35,560 nucleotides of DNA from Streptomyces sp. H27-H5 (GTDB lineage: Bacteria > Actinomycetota > Actinomycetes > Streptomycetales > Streptomycetaceae): positions 1 through 35,560 of the forward strand of contig NZ_JAPNLK010000083.1 in NCBI RefSeq assembly GCF_026627505.1, in the 5' to 3' direction. The first letter of the stretch is position 1. The number at the start of each line of letters is the position of its first letter. The position numbers and the translations under genes were made by a program. The notes below the pieces were generated by a model. That model had not been told where the DNA came from. It did no database searches and worked only from the letters and a program-made list of their open reading frames with translations. Of this stretch, positions 15,292-23,301 are shown piece by piece.

Positions 15292-16455
15292 AGCCGCGTC
15301 CCGGCGCGCCGCCGCCACCACGGTGGAGTGCCGCAGCGCGTGGGAGATCCGTACGAGGTCACGCGCCCCCTCGGCGGTGATGAGGATCCGTTCGCCCTCG
15401 ACCTCGTCCCCGGCGCCCGCGCCCTCAAGGGCGCCGGCGCGCACGGCCGCCGCCACCATCGCGGCGTCGGCCACGGCGCGTGCCGTCGCCTCGTCCTCCC
15501 CGTCCGCGCGGGCCCGTTCGTAGGCGAGGTCCCGGTGCCGCCGGTCGAAGCAGGGGCCGAGGCGCAGGAATCCGTCGTGGATGTCCGACTCCCGTTGGAT
15601 CACCCGGATCTCGGCGGGCGACCACCAGGACATCCGCACGCCGGGGGTGCCGGCGGGCGCGGTGCGCTGGACCTCGTGCCAGAGCGTGCCCAGGCGTCGG
15701 TACGTCGACCAGGCGTGCAGGCTGTCCGACACCCGCTGGCAGAGCAGCGGCACCACGAAGCCGACGGCGCTGATCAGCGCGCCCACGGCCGCGAGCGGCG
15801 GGGCGACGTAGGTGCTCAGGTCGTCGAGGTTGTTCCCGGTCCAGCGGGCCACGACCGCGGACATCTTCGCGGCGTCGTAGGTGAGGCTGAAGGCGTATCC
15901 GCAGACGATGACGACGAGGCCGCTGCGCAGCCAGCCGTTCACCTGGAGGGACCAACGCCAGCACATCGCCACCATGGTCATGGCCGCCACGTTGTGCGCC
16001 ACCAGGTAGAGGCCGATCATGGCGCCGATGTACGGGGTGTTCGCGTAGTGGGTGTCGAAGTCCCGCAACCGTTCCACGGGGGTGGAGCCGAGGGCGAAGA
16101 GGATCATGATGACGGCGATGACGAGGGCGTAGCCGGTGATCCATCGGCGGGAGGCGCGCCGGATGTCCTCCGCCGGTCCGCCCCTCCAGTTGAGGAGGAG
16201 GACCAGACAGGACGCGCTGAACGCCGTCATCAGGCAGTAGACCCAGGGGGCGGAGAAGTTGGTGATTCCCGTCCACCGGTTGATGGCCCCGATGGTGGGC
16301 GGGGCGGCGAAGGTGAAGACGGATCCGGCCAGGAGCAGCAGGAAACAGACCGAGCGCAGCAGCGGGTCCCGCCAGTTGGTCCGCAGTGCCGGCAGCTTGA
16401 AGACGAGGGAGATCGCCATCGCGACGGCCGGTATGTAGTAGTCCTGTCCGTTCAA
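15271..16455 (-). CDS. MAB_1171c-like (DUF6545) membrane protein
   Basis: 394 residues. The N-terminal two thirds have about seven membrane helices (from YYIPAVAMAISLVFKLPAL to APPLAAVGALISAVGFVVPL). A cytoplasmic C-terminal region follows with TYRRLGTLWHEVQRTAP, RVIQRESDIHDGFLRLGPC and AYERARADGEDEATARAVAD. This is the layout of the MAB_1171c-like putative transporter family, whose substrate and function are unknown. TTG 16455 is the start, overlapping the metallopeptidase stop by four bases (TTGA), so the two genes are translationally coupled. Together with the upstream XRE regulator they form a three-gene cassette. The C-terminal domain, not only transport, may be the functional part; that is inference. 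Confidence 0.7.
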   Translation of the reverse strand: MNGQDYYIPAVAMAISLVFKLPALRTNWRDPLLRSVCFLLLLAGSVFTFAAPPTIGAINRWTGITNFSAPWVYCLMTAFSASCLVLLLNWRGGPAEDIRRASRRWITGYALVIAVIMILFALGSTPVERLRDFDTHYANTPYIGAMIGLYLVAHNVAAMTMVAMCWRWSLQVNGWLRSGLVVIVCGYAFSLTYDAAKMSAVVARWTGNNLDDLSTYVAPPLAAVGALISAVGFVVPLLCQRVSDSLHAWSTYRRLGTLWHEVQRTAPAGTPGVRMSWWSPAEIRVIQRESDIHDGFLRLGPCFDRRHRDLAYERARADGEDEATARAVADAAMVAAAVRAGALEGAGAGDEVEGERILITAEGARDLVRISHALRHSTVVAAARRDAALAGTGP

Positions 16456-17009
16456 TGCTCGTTCCTGTGCCCCCGGTAGCCGAGGGAGGTCTCGATGCGG
16501 CCCGCCAACTGGTCGCGCTGCGCCGGTGCGCGCTGGCCGGAGGACCCGGCCAGCCACGTCCGGCACCGGCTGCCGAGGAGGAGGCCGAAGGTTTCCGCGT
16601 CGGTCTCTTCCCGGACGTCGGCGCGGGTGCGTGCGGCGACCCGACGAACCGTCTCGCCCAGATCGGCCTGGTCGGTCAGCATCCGGGCGGCGACGGCGGC
16701 TCCGTCGACGTGGTGACTGCAGTGCCCGGCCTTCATGTGCCACAGCTCGTGGCCGAGGATCACCAGTTGGTGGTCCGGCGCCGTGTGTTCCTCGATGACC
16801 ACGAGGTCGCGGTCCGCCATGTCGAGCCACAGGCCGCTCGCCGTCCCCTGGGGGAACGGCGCCATCCGGAACTGCACCGGGCGGCCGCGGTGTCTGCTCA
16901 TGCCCTCACAGAGGGCGGCGTAGAGGTCCACGGGTTCCACGGGGGTGGTCAGCCTGAGGCCGGCCACGAGTTCCCCGCACAACCGCCGCTGCTCTCTGCC
17001 TATGCTCAC
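16452..17009 (-). CDS. ImmA/IrrE-like metallopeptidase, 'toxin component' family
   Basis: 185 residues. The zinc-binding signature HELWH lies at 87-91 (GHELWHMKAGH), with a downstream acidic cluster EETDAETFG (134-142) that can supply the third ligand, as in ImmA/IrrE peptidases. In that family (ImmA of ICEBs1, IrrE/PprI of Deinococcus) the enzyme cleaves an XRE-type repressor encoded nearby. An XRE regulator gene lies 64 bases upstream on the same strand, so it is the natural substrate candidate; this is inference. The downstream membrane-protein gene overlaps its stop. NCBI annotation often calls such proteins 'toxin-antitoxin system, toxin component', but nothing here shows toxicity. Confidence 0.7.
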   Translation of the reverse strand: MSIGREQRRLCGELVAGLRLTTPVEPVDLYAALCEGMSRHRGRPVQFRMAPFPQGTASGLWLDMADRDLVVIEEHTAPDHQLVILGHELWHMKAGHCSHHVDGAAVAARMLTDQADLGETVRRVAARTRADVREETDAETFGLLLGSRCRTWLAGSSGQRAPAQRDQLAGRIETSLGYRGHRNEH

Positions 17010-17073
17010 CGTTCTCCCCGTCGGCGCGGATCCGGATCAGGACTCAAGGATCAGATCCAGACTTTCGACTGGG

Positions 17074-17742
17074 TCATGATTCGTTCGGTTTGACGCTTTC
17101 CAGGAGCATGTCCAGCCATTCCGTGACTTTGTCCCGGTGCTTGTCGCTGGGCAGTTGTGCGGCGCGCCAGGCGATCCCCCGCACTCCGTGGTTCTGCAGC
17201 AGTCTTGCCAGCGGATCGCCCACCGAAGCGGTTTCGGCCGGTACGGTTTGCGGCTCGCGTCCGGCGAAGTCCTGGAGCAACTGCTGTTCGGTCCGCTGGA
17301 GTGCGTCGGTCAGGGCGTCGGCGTCGTGGGCGGTGAGGAAGCCCGCGTGTACCCCGAAGAAGCGCTGGATGGCGTCGCAGTGCTCCATGGTGGGCCGCCG
17401 GTCGCCGTTGATCAAGGCTCCCGCCTGCTGCCGGGACATGCCCGCGCCGTCCGCGATCTCCTGCTGAGTGTAGCGGCGGCCGTTGGGTTTCACCCGGGTG
17501 CGCCGCAGCAGGTCCAGTCGCTGGAGGAAGCGTGTCTGGAGATCGGGTTCGCCGGCCCGCCGGCCGTCGAGGAGGGTTTTGACCACGTCCGTGGGGACGC
17601 CGGAGGCGTCCGAGAGCTTGCGCAGGTCGAAGACCTGGTTCAGGTCGTGACCCATTTTGCCCGCGAGTTCGGCTACCCGCGTGACGGTGGCTGCCAGAGA
17701 CACGTTGGCCACCGCGACGGGAGCCGGGAAGCCGTCTGTCAC
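17074..17742 (-). CDS. XRE-family regulator, possibly two helix-turn-helix units
   Basis: 222 residues. A clear HTH lies at about 91-135 (YTQQEIADGAGMSRQQAGAL and PTMEHCDAIQRFFGV). A second, weaker HTH-like segment lies at 40-78 (LRKLSDASGVPTDVVKTLLD, GEPDLQTRFLQRLDLL). The C-terminus (VRGIAWRAAQLPSDKHRDKV) resembles the C-terminal helices of mycobacterial EspR-like proteins. GTG 17742 is fixed by AGGAG at 17751-17755 on this strand, 8 bases away. It is the first gene of a cassette with the metallopeptidase and membrane protein, and is divergent from the MmyB-type regulator with a palindrome between them. It could be the repressor of the cassette and the peptidase target. Confidence 0.75.
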   Translation of the reverse strand: MTDGFPAPVAVANVSLAATVTRVAELAGKMGHDLNQVFDLRKLSDASGVPTDVVKTLLDGRRAGEPDLQTRFLQRLDLLRRTRVKPNGRRYTQQEIADGAGMSRQQAGALINGDRRPTMEHCDAIQRFFGVHAGFLTAHDADALTDALQRTEQQLLQDFAGREPQTVPAETASVGDPLARLLQNHGVRGIAWRAAQLPSDKHRDKVTEWLDMLLESVKPNES

Positions 17743-17831
17743 CAGTGGTTCTCCTAGATCGCGCGAGGTCGGTACAGGCACGTGAGTCGGCCTCAGGGAA
17801 TCTATCCGGTCTCTCGCGGCAGGGCCAGAAC

Positions 17832-17891
17832 TTGCCACAGCTGTGGCGGGAATGAGCTGCCAGGAGGCTGGAATTGCCACAATAGTTGACA
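17832..17891. promoter_or_regulatory. Divergent control region: palindrome, direct repeat, TTGACA
   Basis: CCACAGCTGTGG (17835-17846) is a perfect 12-base palindrome. TTGCCACA occurs at 17832-17839 and again at 17874-17881, 42 bases apart (four helical turns). TTGACA at 17886-17891 is a good -35 for the plus-strand gene, although the -10 is unclear (TAGCAG at 17907 or CAGGAT at 17910). The set is a credible operator for one or both flanking XRE proteins. Confidence 0.45.
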
Positions 17892-17962
17892 CTCGAATGA
17901 AGTCGGTAGCAGGATCGCCACACGGAAATGAAGATCCAGACCGTGAGGAGGGGGAGCTCTCG

Positions 17963-18952
17963 GTGCTACATCTCGCAGCGGTGGGCCCGTCCGATGGCCT
18001 CGCCCGAGCCGGTGAGGAGCGCCTGGCGGACGATGAATCCGCCCGTGGCGCAGTGCGGTCGGAGCGACGCAAGGAGATTTTGCGCCGGCGTCGCGAAGAA
18101 CTCGGGTTGAGCCAGGAGGACATCGCCGCACGGCTGGGCATCAGCGTGCGCGCGTACGGAAACTGGGAACGCGGCCTGGTCAAGGAATGGACCGACCGGA
18201 AGCTGCTCGCCCTGGCCGAGTCCTTGGAGATGAGCGAGCGGCAGTGCTTCTGGCTGTTCCGGGTCATGGTCGACCGGGACCCGCCGCCCACCTGGCGCGC
18301 GGCCGAGGAGAACCGGCTGCCCGAGGACCCCGCCCAACGCGACTACCTGTGCGACTACGCGGCCTTGATGGAGGCCGTGCCCTACCCGAGTTTCCTGGTG
18401 GACCACCGCTGGGACGTGGCCCTGACCAACTCCGCCTTCGACCGGCTCTTCCAGTCCGTGCGCCCGCACCCCACGGCCCTGCCGGACGACAACTTCCTGC
18501 GCTTCGTGCTGTTCCACCCCGACGCGGCGGCCGTGCTGGAGGACCATGAACCGGCCTGGTGCGTACCGCTCCTGGCCCAGTTCGCCAACGCCCTGGCCGG
18601 CGCCCCGGACGACGAGGGGCTGCGCAGCATCCGTCAGGAGGTGGCCCGCGACCCGTTCATGGAGGCCGCCTACCGGTACGGCGTCCCGCACTGGCTGAGC
18701 ACCCACGGGGCGGCCGCCGCCGAACAGGACGGGGCCGTACGGACCGTGCGCCACCCGGAGCCCGGCTGGGGTCTGGTGCGCTGCCGGATGGTGGCCGAAT
18801 CGAGCCACATGCTGGAGGGGATGGGCCTGACCCGGATCACGCTCGTCCTGTCGGCGCCGCAGGGTCTGCCGACCGGCCCGATCCGCAGCGTGCCGACCTC
18901 CCCGTACCAGCAGGGGGCGCGCCTGCGCGCCGTGCCGTCGCCGGCGGAGTGA
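17963..18952 (+). CDS. XRE regulator with MmyB-like ligand-binding domain
   Basis: 329 residues. The N-terminal HTH (about 37-95) reads LRRRREELGLSQEDIAARLG then SVRAYGNWERGLV. From about 125 the MmyB-like ligand-binding domain (a PAS-like fold described for MmyB of Streptomyces) is recognised by DYAALMEAVPYPSFLVDHRW, DVALTNSAFDRLF, NFLRFVLFHPDA and the closing GLTRITLVLSAPQ. Such proteins are thought to bind small, possibly fatty-acid-like ligands. GTG 17963 has GGAGGGGGA about 8 bases upstream. It is divergent from the XRE/metallopeptidase cassette and followed by a hairpin at 19023. Confidence 0.8.
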   Translation: MLHLAAVGPSDGLARAGEERLADDESARGAVRSERRKEILRRRREELGLSQEDIAARLGISVRAYGNWERGLVKEWTDRKLLALAESLEMSERQCFWLFRVMVDRDPPPTWRAAEENRLPEDPAQRDYLCDYAALMEAVPYPSFLVDHRWDVALTNSAFDRLFQSVRPHPTALPDDNFLRFVLFHPDAAAVLEDHEPAWCVPLLAQFANALAGAPDDEGLRSIRQEVARDPFMEAAYRYGVPHWLSTHGAAAAEQDGAVRTVRHPEPGWGLVRCRMVAESSHMLEGMGLTRITLVLSAPQGLPTGPIRSVPTSPYQQGARLRAVPSPAE

Positions 18953-19022
18953 TCCCCGGCGGGGCGCCGGCGGGGGACACTGGGGCCCTTGATCGTGTGT
19001 CGCGTCCCGGATGCCGCGGATC

Positions 19023-19045
19023 GGGGGCGCGCCGGCCGCGCCCCC
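19023..19045 (+). terminator. Hairpin after the MmyB-type regulator
   Basis: GGGGGCGCG pairs perfectly with CGCGCCCCC around a 5-base loop. It lies 70 bases after the regulator stop and 48 bases before the next start. There is no T-run; it may act as an I-shaped Streptomyces terminator. Confidence 0.45.
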
Positions 19046-19092
19046 GCATTCGTGTCGCCGATCGTGGCACTGGCGAAGGGCGGTAGAGAAGC

Positions 19093-20442
19093 GTGCGGCT
19101 GACCATCCTCGGCGGGGGCGGATTCCGCGTACCGCTCGTCCACGGAGCCCTGCTCGGCGACCATGCCGAGGGCCGGGTGACCCACGTGACCCTGTACGAC
19201 GAGGATTCCGGCCGGCTCACCGCCATGGCGCGGGTGCTCGCGGACCAGGCCGTCGGTGTGCCGGACGCGCCGATCGTCGTCGCCACCACGGACCTCGACG
19301 AGGCCCTGCGCGGAGCCGACTTCGTCTTTTCGGCCATTCGTGTCGGCGGCCTCGACGGCCGCGCCGCCGACGAGCGGATCGCCCTGGCCGAGGGAGTGCT
19401 GGGGCAGGAGACGGTGGGCGCGGGCGGCATCGCGTACGGCCTGCGGACCGTGCCGGTGGTCCGCGAGATCGCCCGCAGGATCGCCCGGATCGCCCCCGAG
19501 GCCTGGGTCATCAACTTCACCAATCCGGCCGGCGTGGTGACCGAGGCGATGGCCGAGGAACTCGGACACCGGGTGATCGGCATCTGCGACTCCCCGGTGG
19601 GGCTCGGCCGGCGCATCGCCCGCCTGCTGGGGGCCCGGCCCGAGGAGGCCTGGATCGACTACGTGGGCCTGAACCACCTGGGATGGGTCCGCGGGCTGCG
19701 CGTCGGCGGCCGTGACGAACTGCCGCGCCTGTTGGCCGACGACACGGCCCTGGAGTCCTTCGAGGAGGGCCGGCTCTTCGGCGCCGCGTGGCTGCGCTCG
19801 CTCGGCGCGATCCCGAACGAGTACCTCCACTACTACTACTTCAACCGTGACACCGTGCGCGCCTACCAGGAGGTCGAGCAGACCCGCGGGGCCTTCCTGC
19901 GCGACCAGCAACGCGGGTTCTACGCCGAGGCGGCCCGGCCCGGCCGGCCCGCCGGCGCGGCACTCGCGGCCTGGCACCGCACCCGGGCCGAACGCGAGGC
20001 CACGTACATGGCCGAGAACCGCGAGGCCGCGGGCGTCGGCGACCGCGACGAGAGCGACCTGGAGTCCGGCGGCTACGAGAAGGTCGCGCTCGCGCTGATG
20101 CGGGCCATCGCCCGGGACGAACGCGCCACCCTGATCCTGAACGTCCGCAACGGCTCCACCCTGTCCGTGCTCGACGCCGAGGCGGTCATCGAGGTGCCCT
20201 GCCTGGTCGACGCCAACGGGGCACACCCGGTCGGCGTGGCCCCCCTGCCGCTGCACGCGGTGGGGCTGGTGACCTCGGTGAAGGCGGTGGAGCGGGAGGT
20301 CCTCGCCGCGGCTGCGAGCGGCTCGCGGGCGAACGCCGTCAAGGCCTTCGCCCTGCACCCGCTCGTGGACTCGGTGGGCGTGGCCCGGCGCCTCCTCGAC
20401 GGGTACGCGGCGGAACACCCGGGGCTGGCCTACCTGCGCTGA
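19093..20442 (+). CDS. 6-phospho-beta-glucosidase-like, glycoside hydrolase family 4
   Basis: 449 residues. GH4 enzymes hydrolyse glycosides by an NAD+- and divalent-metal-dependent redox mechanism. The Rossmann start is LTILGGGGFRVPLVHG, and NFTNPAGVVTEA (141-152) and GQETVGAGG (104-112) follow. The metal-binding Cys is C165 in GICDSP and the partner His is H195 in VGLNHLGW. The tyrosine-rich EYLHYYYFNRD is also typical. The overall pattern fits the 6-phospho-beta-glucosidase branch better than the alpha-glucosidase or alpha-galactosidase branches. No PTS or ABC sugar transport gene is next to it, so the substrate cannot be told from context. Confidence 0.88.
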   Translation: MRLTILGGGGFRVPLVHGALLGDHAEGRVTHVTLYDEDSGRLTAMARVLADQAVGVPDAPIVVATTDLDEALRGADFVFSAIRVGGLDGRAADERIALAEGVLGQETVGAGGIAYGLRTVPVVREIARRIARIAPEAWVINFTNPAGVVTEAMAEELGHRVIGICDSPVGLGRRIARLLGARPEEAWIDYVGLNHLGWVRGLRVGGRDELPRLLADDTALESFEEGRLFGAAWLRSLGAIPNEYLHYYYFNRDTVRAYQEVEQTRGAFLRDQQRGFYAEAARPGRPAGAALAAWHRTRAEREATYMAENREAAGVGDRDESDLESGGYEKVALALMRAIARDERATLILNVRNGSTLSVLDAEAVIEVPCLVDANGAHPVGVAPLPLHAVGLVTSVKAVEREVLAAAASGSRANAVKAFALHPLVDSVGVARRLLDGYAAEHPGLAYLR

Positions 20443-20540
20443 CGAGGCACCGGGGGAGCGGGCGGAGGGTCGTACTCCGGCGGGTCGGGGTCAGTCGTAC
20501 GGCCCAGCGCCGCATGCGCCGCGTCGGGGGCGCTGTGAGA

Positions 20541-22616
20541 GTGCGAGGTGTGACCACTGCCCCCGCCGTAGCCGCAGCGCCCCCCGTGCTCGACCGGCGG
20601 CAGCGCAACGTCGTCTTCGGCACGATCATGCTGGGCGTGCTGCTGGCCGCGCTCGACCAGACGATCGTGGGCACCGCCCTGCCCACGATCGTGGCCGACC
20701 TCGGCGGCGGGGACCACATGGCGTGGGTGGTCACCTCTTACCTGCTGCTGGAGACCGTCTCGACCGTACTGGTCGGCAAGTTCGGCGACCTCTTCGGCCG
20801 GAAACTGATCTTCCAGCTCTCCGCCGTCATCTTCATCACCGGCTCCTTCCTGTGCGGCCTCGCGAGCAACATGACCCTGCTGATCGTGTGGCGCGGCGTC
20901 CAGGGCATCGGCGCCGGTGGCCTGATGGTCACGGCGATGGCACTGATCGCCGACGTGGTCCCGCTGCGCGAACGCGGCAAGTACCAGGGCATGATCGGCG
21001 CCGTCTTCGGCGTCGCCACCGTCATCGGACCGCTGCTCGGCGGCCTGTTCACCGACCAGCTGACCTGGCGTTGGTGCTTCTACGTCAACGTCCCCATCGC
21101 GATCCTCGTCGTCATCGCGGCCGCCCGCACCATCCCGTCGGTGCGCGCCGAGGGCAAGCCCGTCATCGACTACCTGGGCATCGCCCTGATCGCCGTCGGG
21201 GCGAGCGCGCTGATCCTGGCCACCAGTTGGGGCGGCAACGAGTACGCCTGGACCTCGGGCGTCATCATCGGCCTGTTCGCGGGCGGTCTCGTCGCGCTGG
21301 CCCTCTTCTGCGTGGTCGAGACGCGGGCCGCGGAGCCGATGCTGCCGATGCGACTCTTCCACAACCCCGTCTTCGCGGTGTGCTCCGTCCTGAGCTTCGT
21401 CGTCGGGTTCGCGATGCTCGGCGCGATGACCTTCCTGCCGACGTACCTCCAGTACGTGGACGGGGACTCCGCCATGGTCTCGGGCGTCCGCACCCTGCCC
21501 CTGGTCATCGGCCTGCTGATCGCCTCCGTCTTCAGCGGAAACGCCGTCAGCAAGACCGGCCGCTACCGGATCTTCCCCATCGTGGGCTGTGCCGTCATGG
21601 CACTGGGCCTGTACCTGCTCTCACGGATGGAGCCGGGGACCGCGTCCTGGCTGGAATCGCTGTACATGTTCGTGCTCGGCACCGGCATCGGCCTGTCCAT
21701 GCAGGTCCTGACGATCGCCGTGCAGAACACCGTGGACTACGCCGACCTGGGCACGGCCACCTCCGGCGTCACCTTCTTCCGTACGCTCGGCAGCGCCTTC
21801 GGCACCGCGGTCTTCGGCACCATCTACGCGAACAGCCTGGGACCCGCGCTGGAGGCCGCGATCCCGGAGGCCGCGCGAGCCACGGGGGCGGACCCGGCGC
21901 AGGTGGCCAAGGCCGCGCAGAGCCCCGAGGGGGTGCACGGGCTGGACCCGGCGACGGCCGCGCCGATCATCGAGGCGTACGCGCACGCCCTGCACACGGT
22001 GTTCCTGTGGACCGTGCCGGTCGCGCTGTTCGGGTTCGTCGTCGCCCTCTTCCTCAAGCAGGTCCGACTGCGCGACAGCGCCCGGGCCGGCTCGACCGAC
22101 ATGGGCGACGGCTTCGGCTCGCCGGCCACGGCCTCCGGGAACTCGGCGAAGCTGCTGGAGCTGGCCGTCGGAAAACTCGTCCGGAGCATGGGCGCGGACA
22201 CGGCGCGCGGGATCGTCGGCGCCTCGGACACCCGCCTGGACATCGCGGGTGCGTGGGCGGTGATGCAGGTGGACCTGCTGATCCGGACGGTCGGGTACGC
22301 GAGCCTCGGCCTGGTCGCGGCGCGGCGCTCGCTCCCGCCGGAGGTGCTGCTGCCGGTCTTCGAACGGATGGTGGACGAGGGGTACCTGACCCGGGAGAAC
22401 GACTTCGTCTCGCTGACCCCGGCGGGGGAGCGGGAGGCGGGCGTCATCTCGCGCGCTTGGGGCGACTGGCTCGGCGACCAGCTGGAGAAGGACCGGGGCT
22501 GGCCGCGCAGCGCGGAACTGCGCGCGGCCGCGGACGCGATCGCCAAGCGGCTGCTGGCGGAGGACCTGGGCGACGGCAACTTCGCGCCGAGGCCGACCGC
22601 GGGGGCGGCGACCTGA
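20541..22616 (+). CDS. DHA2-type MFS exporter with C-terminal winged-helix-like extension
   Basis: About 690 residues, much longer than the roughly 500 usual for 14-helix DHA2 exporters. Family motifs are clear: LDQTIVGTALPTIVADLGGG (motif D1 type), GKFGDLFGRKLIF (motif A) and GVATVIGPLLGGLFTDQLTW (motif C). After the last helix (VALFGFVVALFLKQVRLRD) there are about 180 more residues. They end in a segment that reads like a MarR-type winged helix (LPPEVLLPVFERMVDEGYLT, RENDFVSLTPAGEREA). It probably exports drugs or metabolites by proton antiport; the extension may sense substrate or tune activity. The start is uncertain: GTG 20541 has GGGGG 10 bases upstream, and ATG 20514 or GTG 20550 are alternatives. 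Confidence 0.85.
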   Translation: MRGVTTAPAVAAAPPVLDRRQRNVVFGTIMLGVLLAALDQTIVGTALPTIVADLGGGDHMAWVVTSYLLLETVSTVLVGKFGDLFGRKLIFQLSAVIFITGSFLCGLASNMTLLIVWRGVQGIGAGGLMVTAMALIADVVPLRERGKYQGMIGAVFGVATVIGPLLGGLFTDQLTWRWCFYVNVPIAILVVIAAARTIPSVRAEGKPVIDYLGIALIAVGASALILATSWGGNEYAWTSGVIIGLFAGGLVALALFCVVETRAAEPMLPMRLFHNPVFAVCSVLSFVVGFAMLGAMTFLPTYLQYVDGDSAMVSGVRTLPLVIGLLIASVFSGNAVSKTGRYRIFPIVGCAVMALGLYLLSRMEPGTASWLESLYMFVLGTGIGLSMQVLTIAVQNTVDYADLGTATSGVTFFRTLGSAFGTAVFGTIYANSLGPALEAAIPEAARATGADPAQVAKAAQSPEGVHGLDPATAAPIIEAYAHALHTVFLWTVPVALFGFVVALFLKQVRLRDSARAGSTDMGDGFGSPATASGNSAKLLELAVGKLVRSMGADTARGIVGASDTRLDIAGAWAVMQVDLLIRTVGYASLGLVAARRSLPPEVLLPVFERMVDEGYLTRENDFVSLTPAGEREAGVISRAWGDWLGDQLEKDRGWPRSAELRAAADAIAKRLLAEDLGDGNFAPRPTAGAAT

Positions 22617-22674
22617 CCGAAGGGTCCGGTCCCGGTTCGGGCGGCGTGGGGGCAGGAGATCCGACAGAGACGGC

Positions 22675-23181
22675 TTAGTCGTGCGTCGCGTAGTCGTACG
22701 TCGAGACGTCGGGCAGGTGACGTGCTTCGGGGAGGCAGGTGCGCAGGACCGTCACCGAGGGGACGTAGAGGTGCGTCGGGATCTCGGTGGGGGCGAACCA
22801 GGCCCATCGGGCGATCTTGTCGGGCTCGGTGACCGCCGGTGTGCCTTCGGCGGTGTGGGTGACGGCGGCCGCGGTCAGTCGCGTCAGGCCTGAGGCGGAG
22901 TCGATGTGGACGGCCAGGACGTCGATGTCCTCGGGTTCCGCGCGCAGGCCGGTCTCCTCGGCGAGTTCCCGGGCCGCGGCCTGTTCGAAGCCCTCCCCGG
23001 CGTCCACCTTGCCGCCGGGCAGTTCCCAGCGGCCGTCGTGGGCCATGCCGAGCAGGACCCGGCCGTCGGCGTCGACCACGACGAGCCCGACGCCGACGAC
23101 GGCGTTCGGCCGCGGAGCGGCGCGTACCCAGGGCTCGGGGGATGACGCGGGGCCGGTGGGCGCGGCGGGTGCGGGGGCCAT
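22675..23181 (-). CDS. Nudix hydrolase
   Basis: 168 residues. The Nudix box spans about 56-78: GGKVDAGEGF, AAARELAEETGL, with all the Glu residues of the GX5EX7REUXEEXGU pattern in place. These enzymes hydrolyse nucleoside diphosphates linked to another group, often oxidised nucleotides such as 8-oxo-dGTP; the C-terminal WAWFAPTEIP is common in MutT-like members. It starts at ATG 23181, which has no ribosome binding site. TTGACA lies at 23212-23217 on this strand, so transcription may begin at or next to the ATG (leaderless). A palindrome at 23190-23204 sits where the -10 would be. It is divergent from a flavin reductase, which suggests shared redox control. Confidence 0.88.
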   Translation of the reverse strand: MAPAPAAPTGPASSPEPWVRAAPRPNAVVGVGLVVVDADGRVLLGMAHDGRWELPGGKVDAGEGFEQAAARELAEETGLRAEPEDIDVLAVHIDSASGLTRLTAAAVTHTAEGTPAVTEPDKIARWAWFAPTEIPTHLYVPSVTVLRTCLPEARHLPDVSTYDYATHD

Positions 23182-23189
23182 GGGTCCAT

Positions 23190-23204
23190 TTGCCGATTCG
23201 GCAA
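23190..23204. promoter_or_regulatory. Perfect palindrome TTGCCGATTCGGCAA, probable operator
   Basis: TTGCCGA and TCGGCAA are exact inverted copies around one central T. The site lies 8 bases before the Nudix start and about 100 bases before the divergent flavoprotein gene. A repressor bound here would block the likely leaderless Nudix promoter. The regulator is not identified. Confidence 0.55.
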
Positions 23205-23301
23205 GAACATTTGTCAAGCGGGACGCGTCGGGGTGACGCTCGGGACCCGCCACGGACGGGCGCGAGTCCCCGCGGCGGGCGTGGCGGGTGGATTGAATGC
23301 G

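Noticed and set aside
16452..17009. Certain toxin of a toxin-antitoxin pair
   Set aside because: Only the metallopeptidase motif is visible; the toxin label comes from automated family names.
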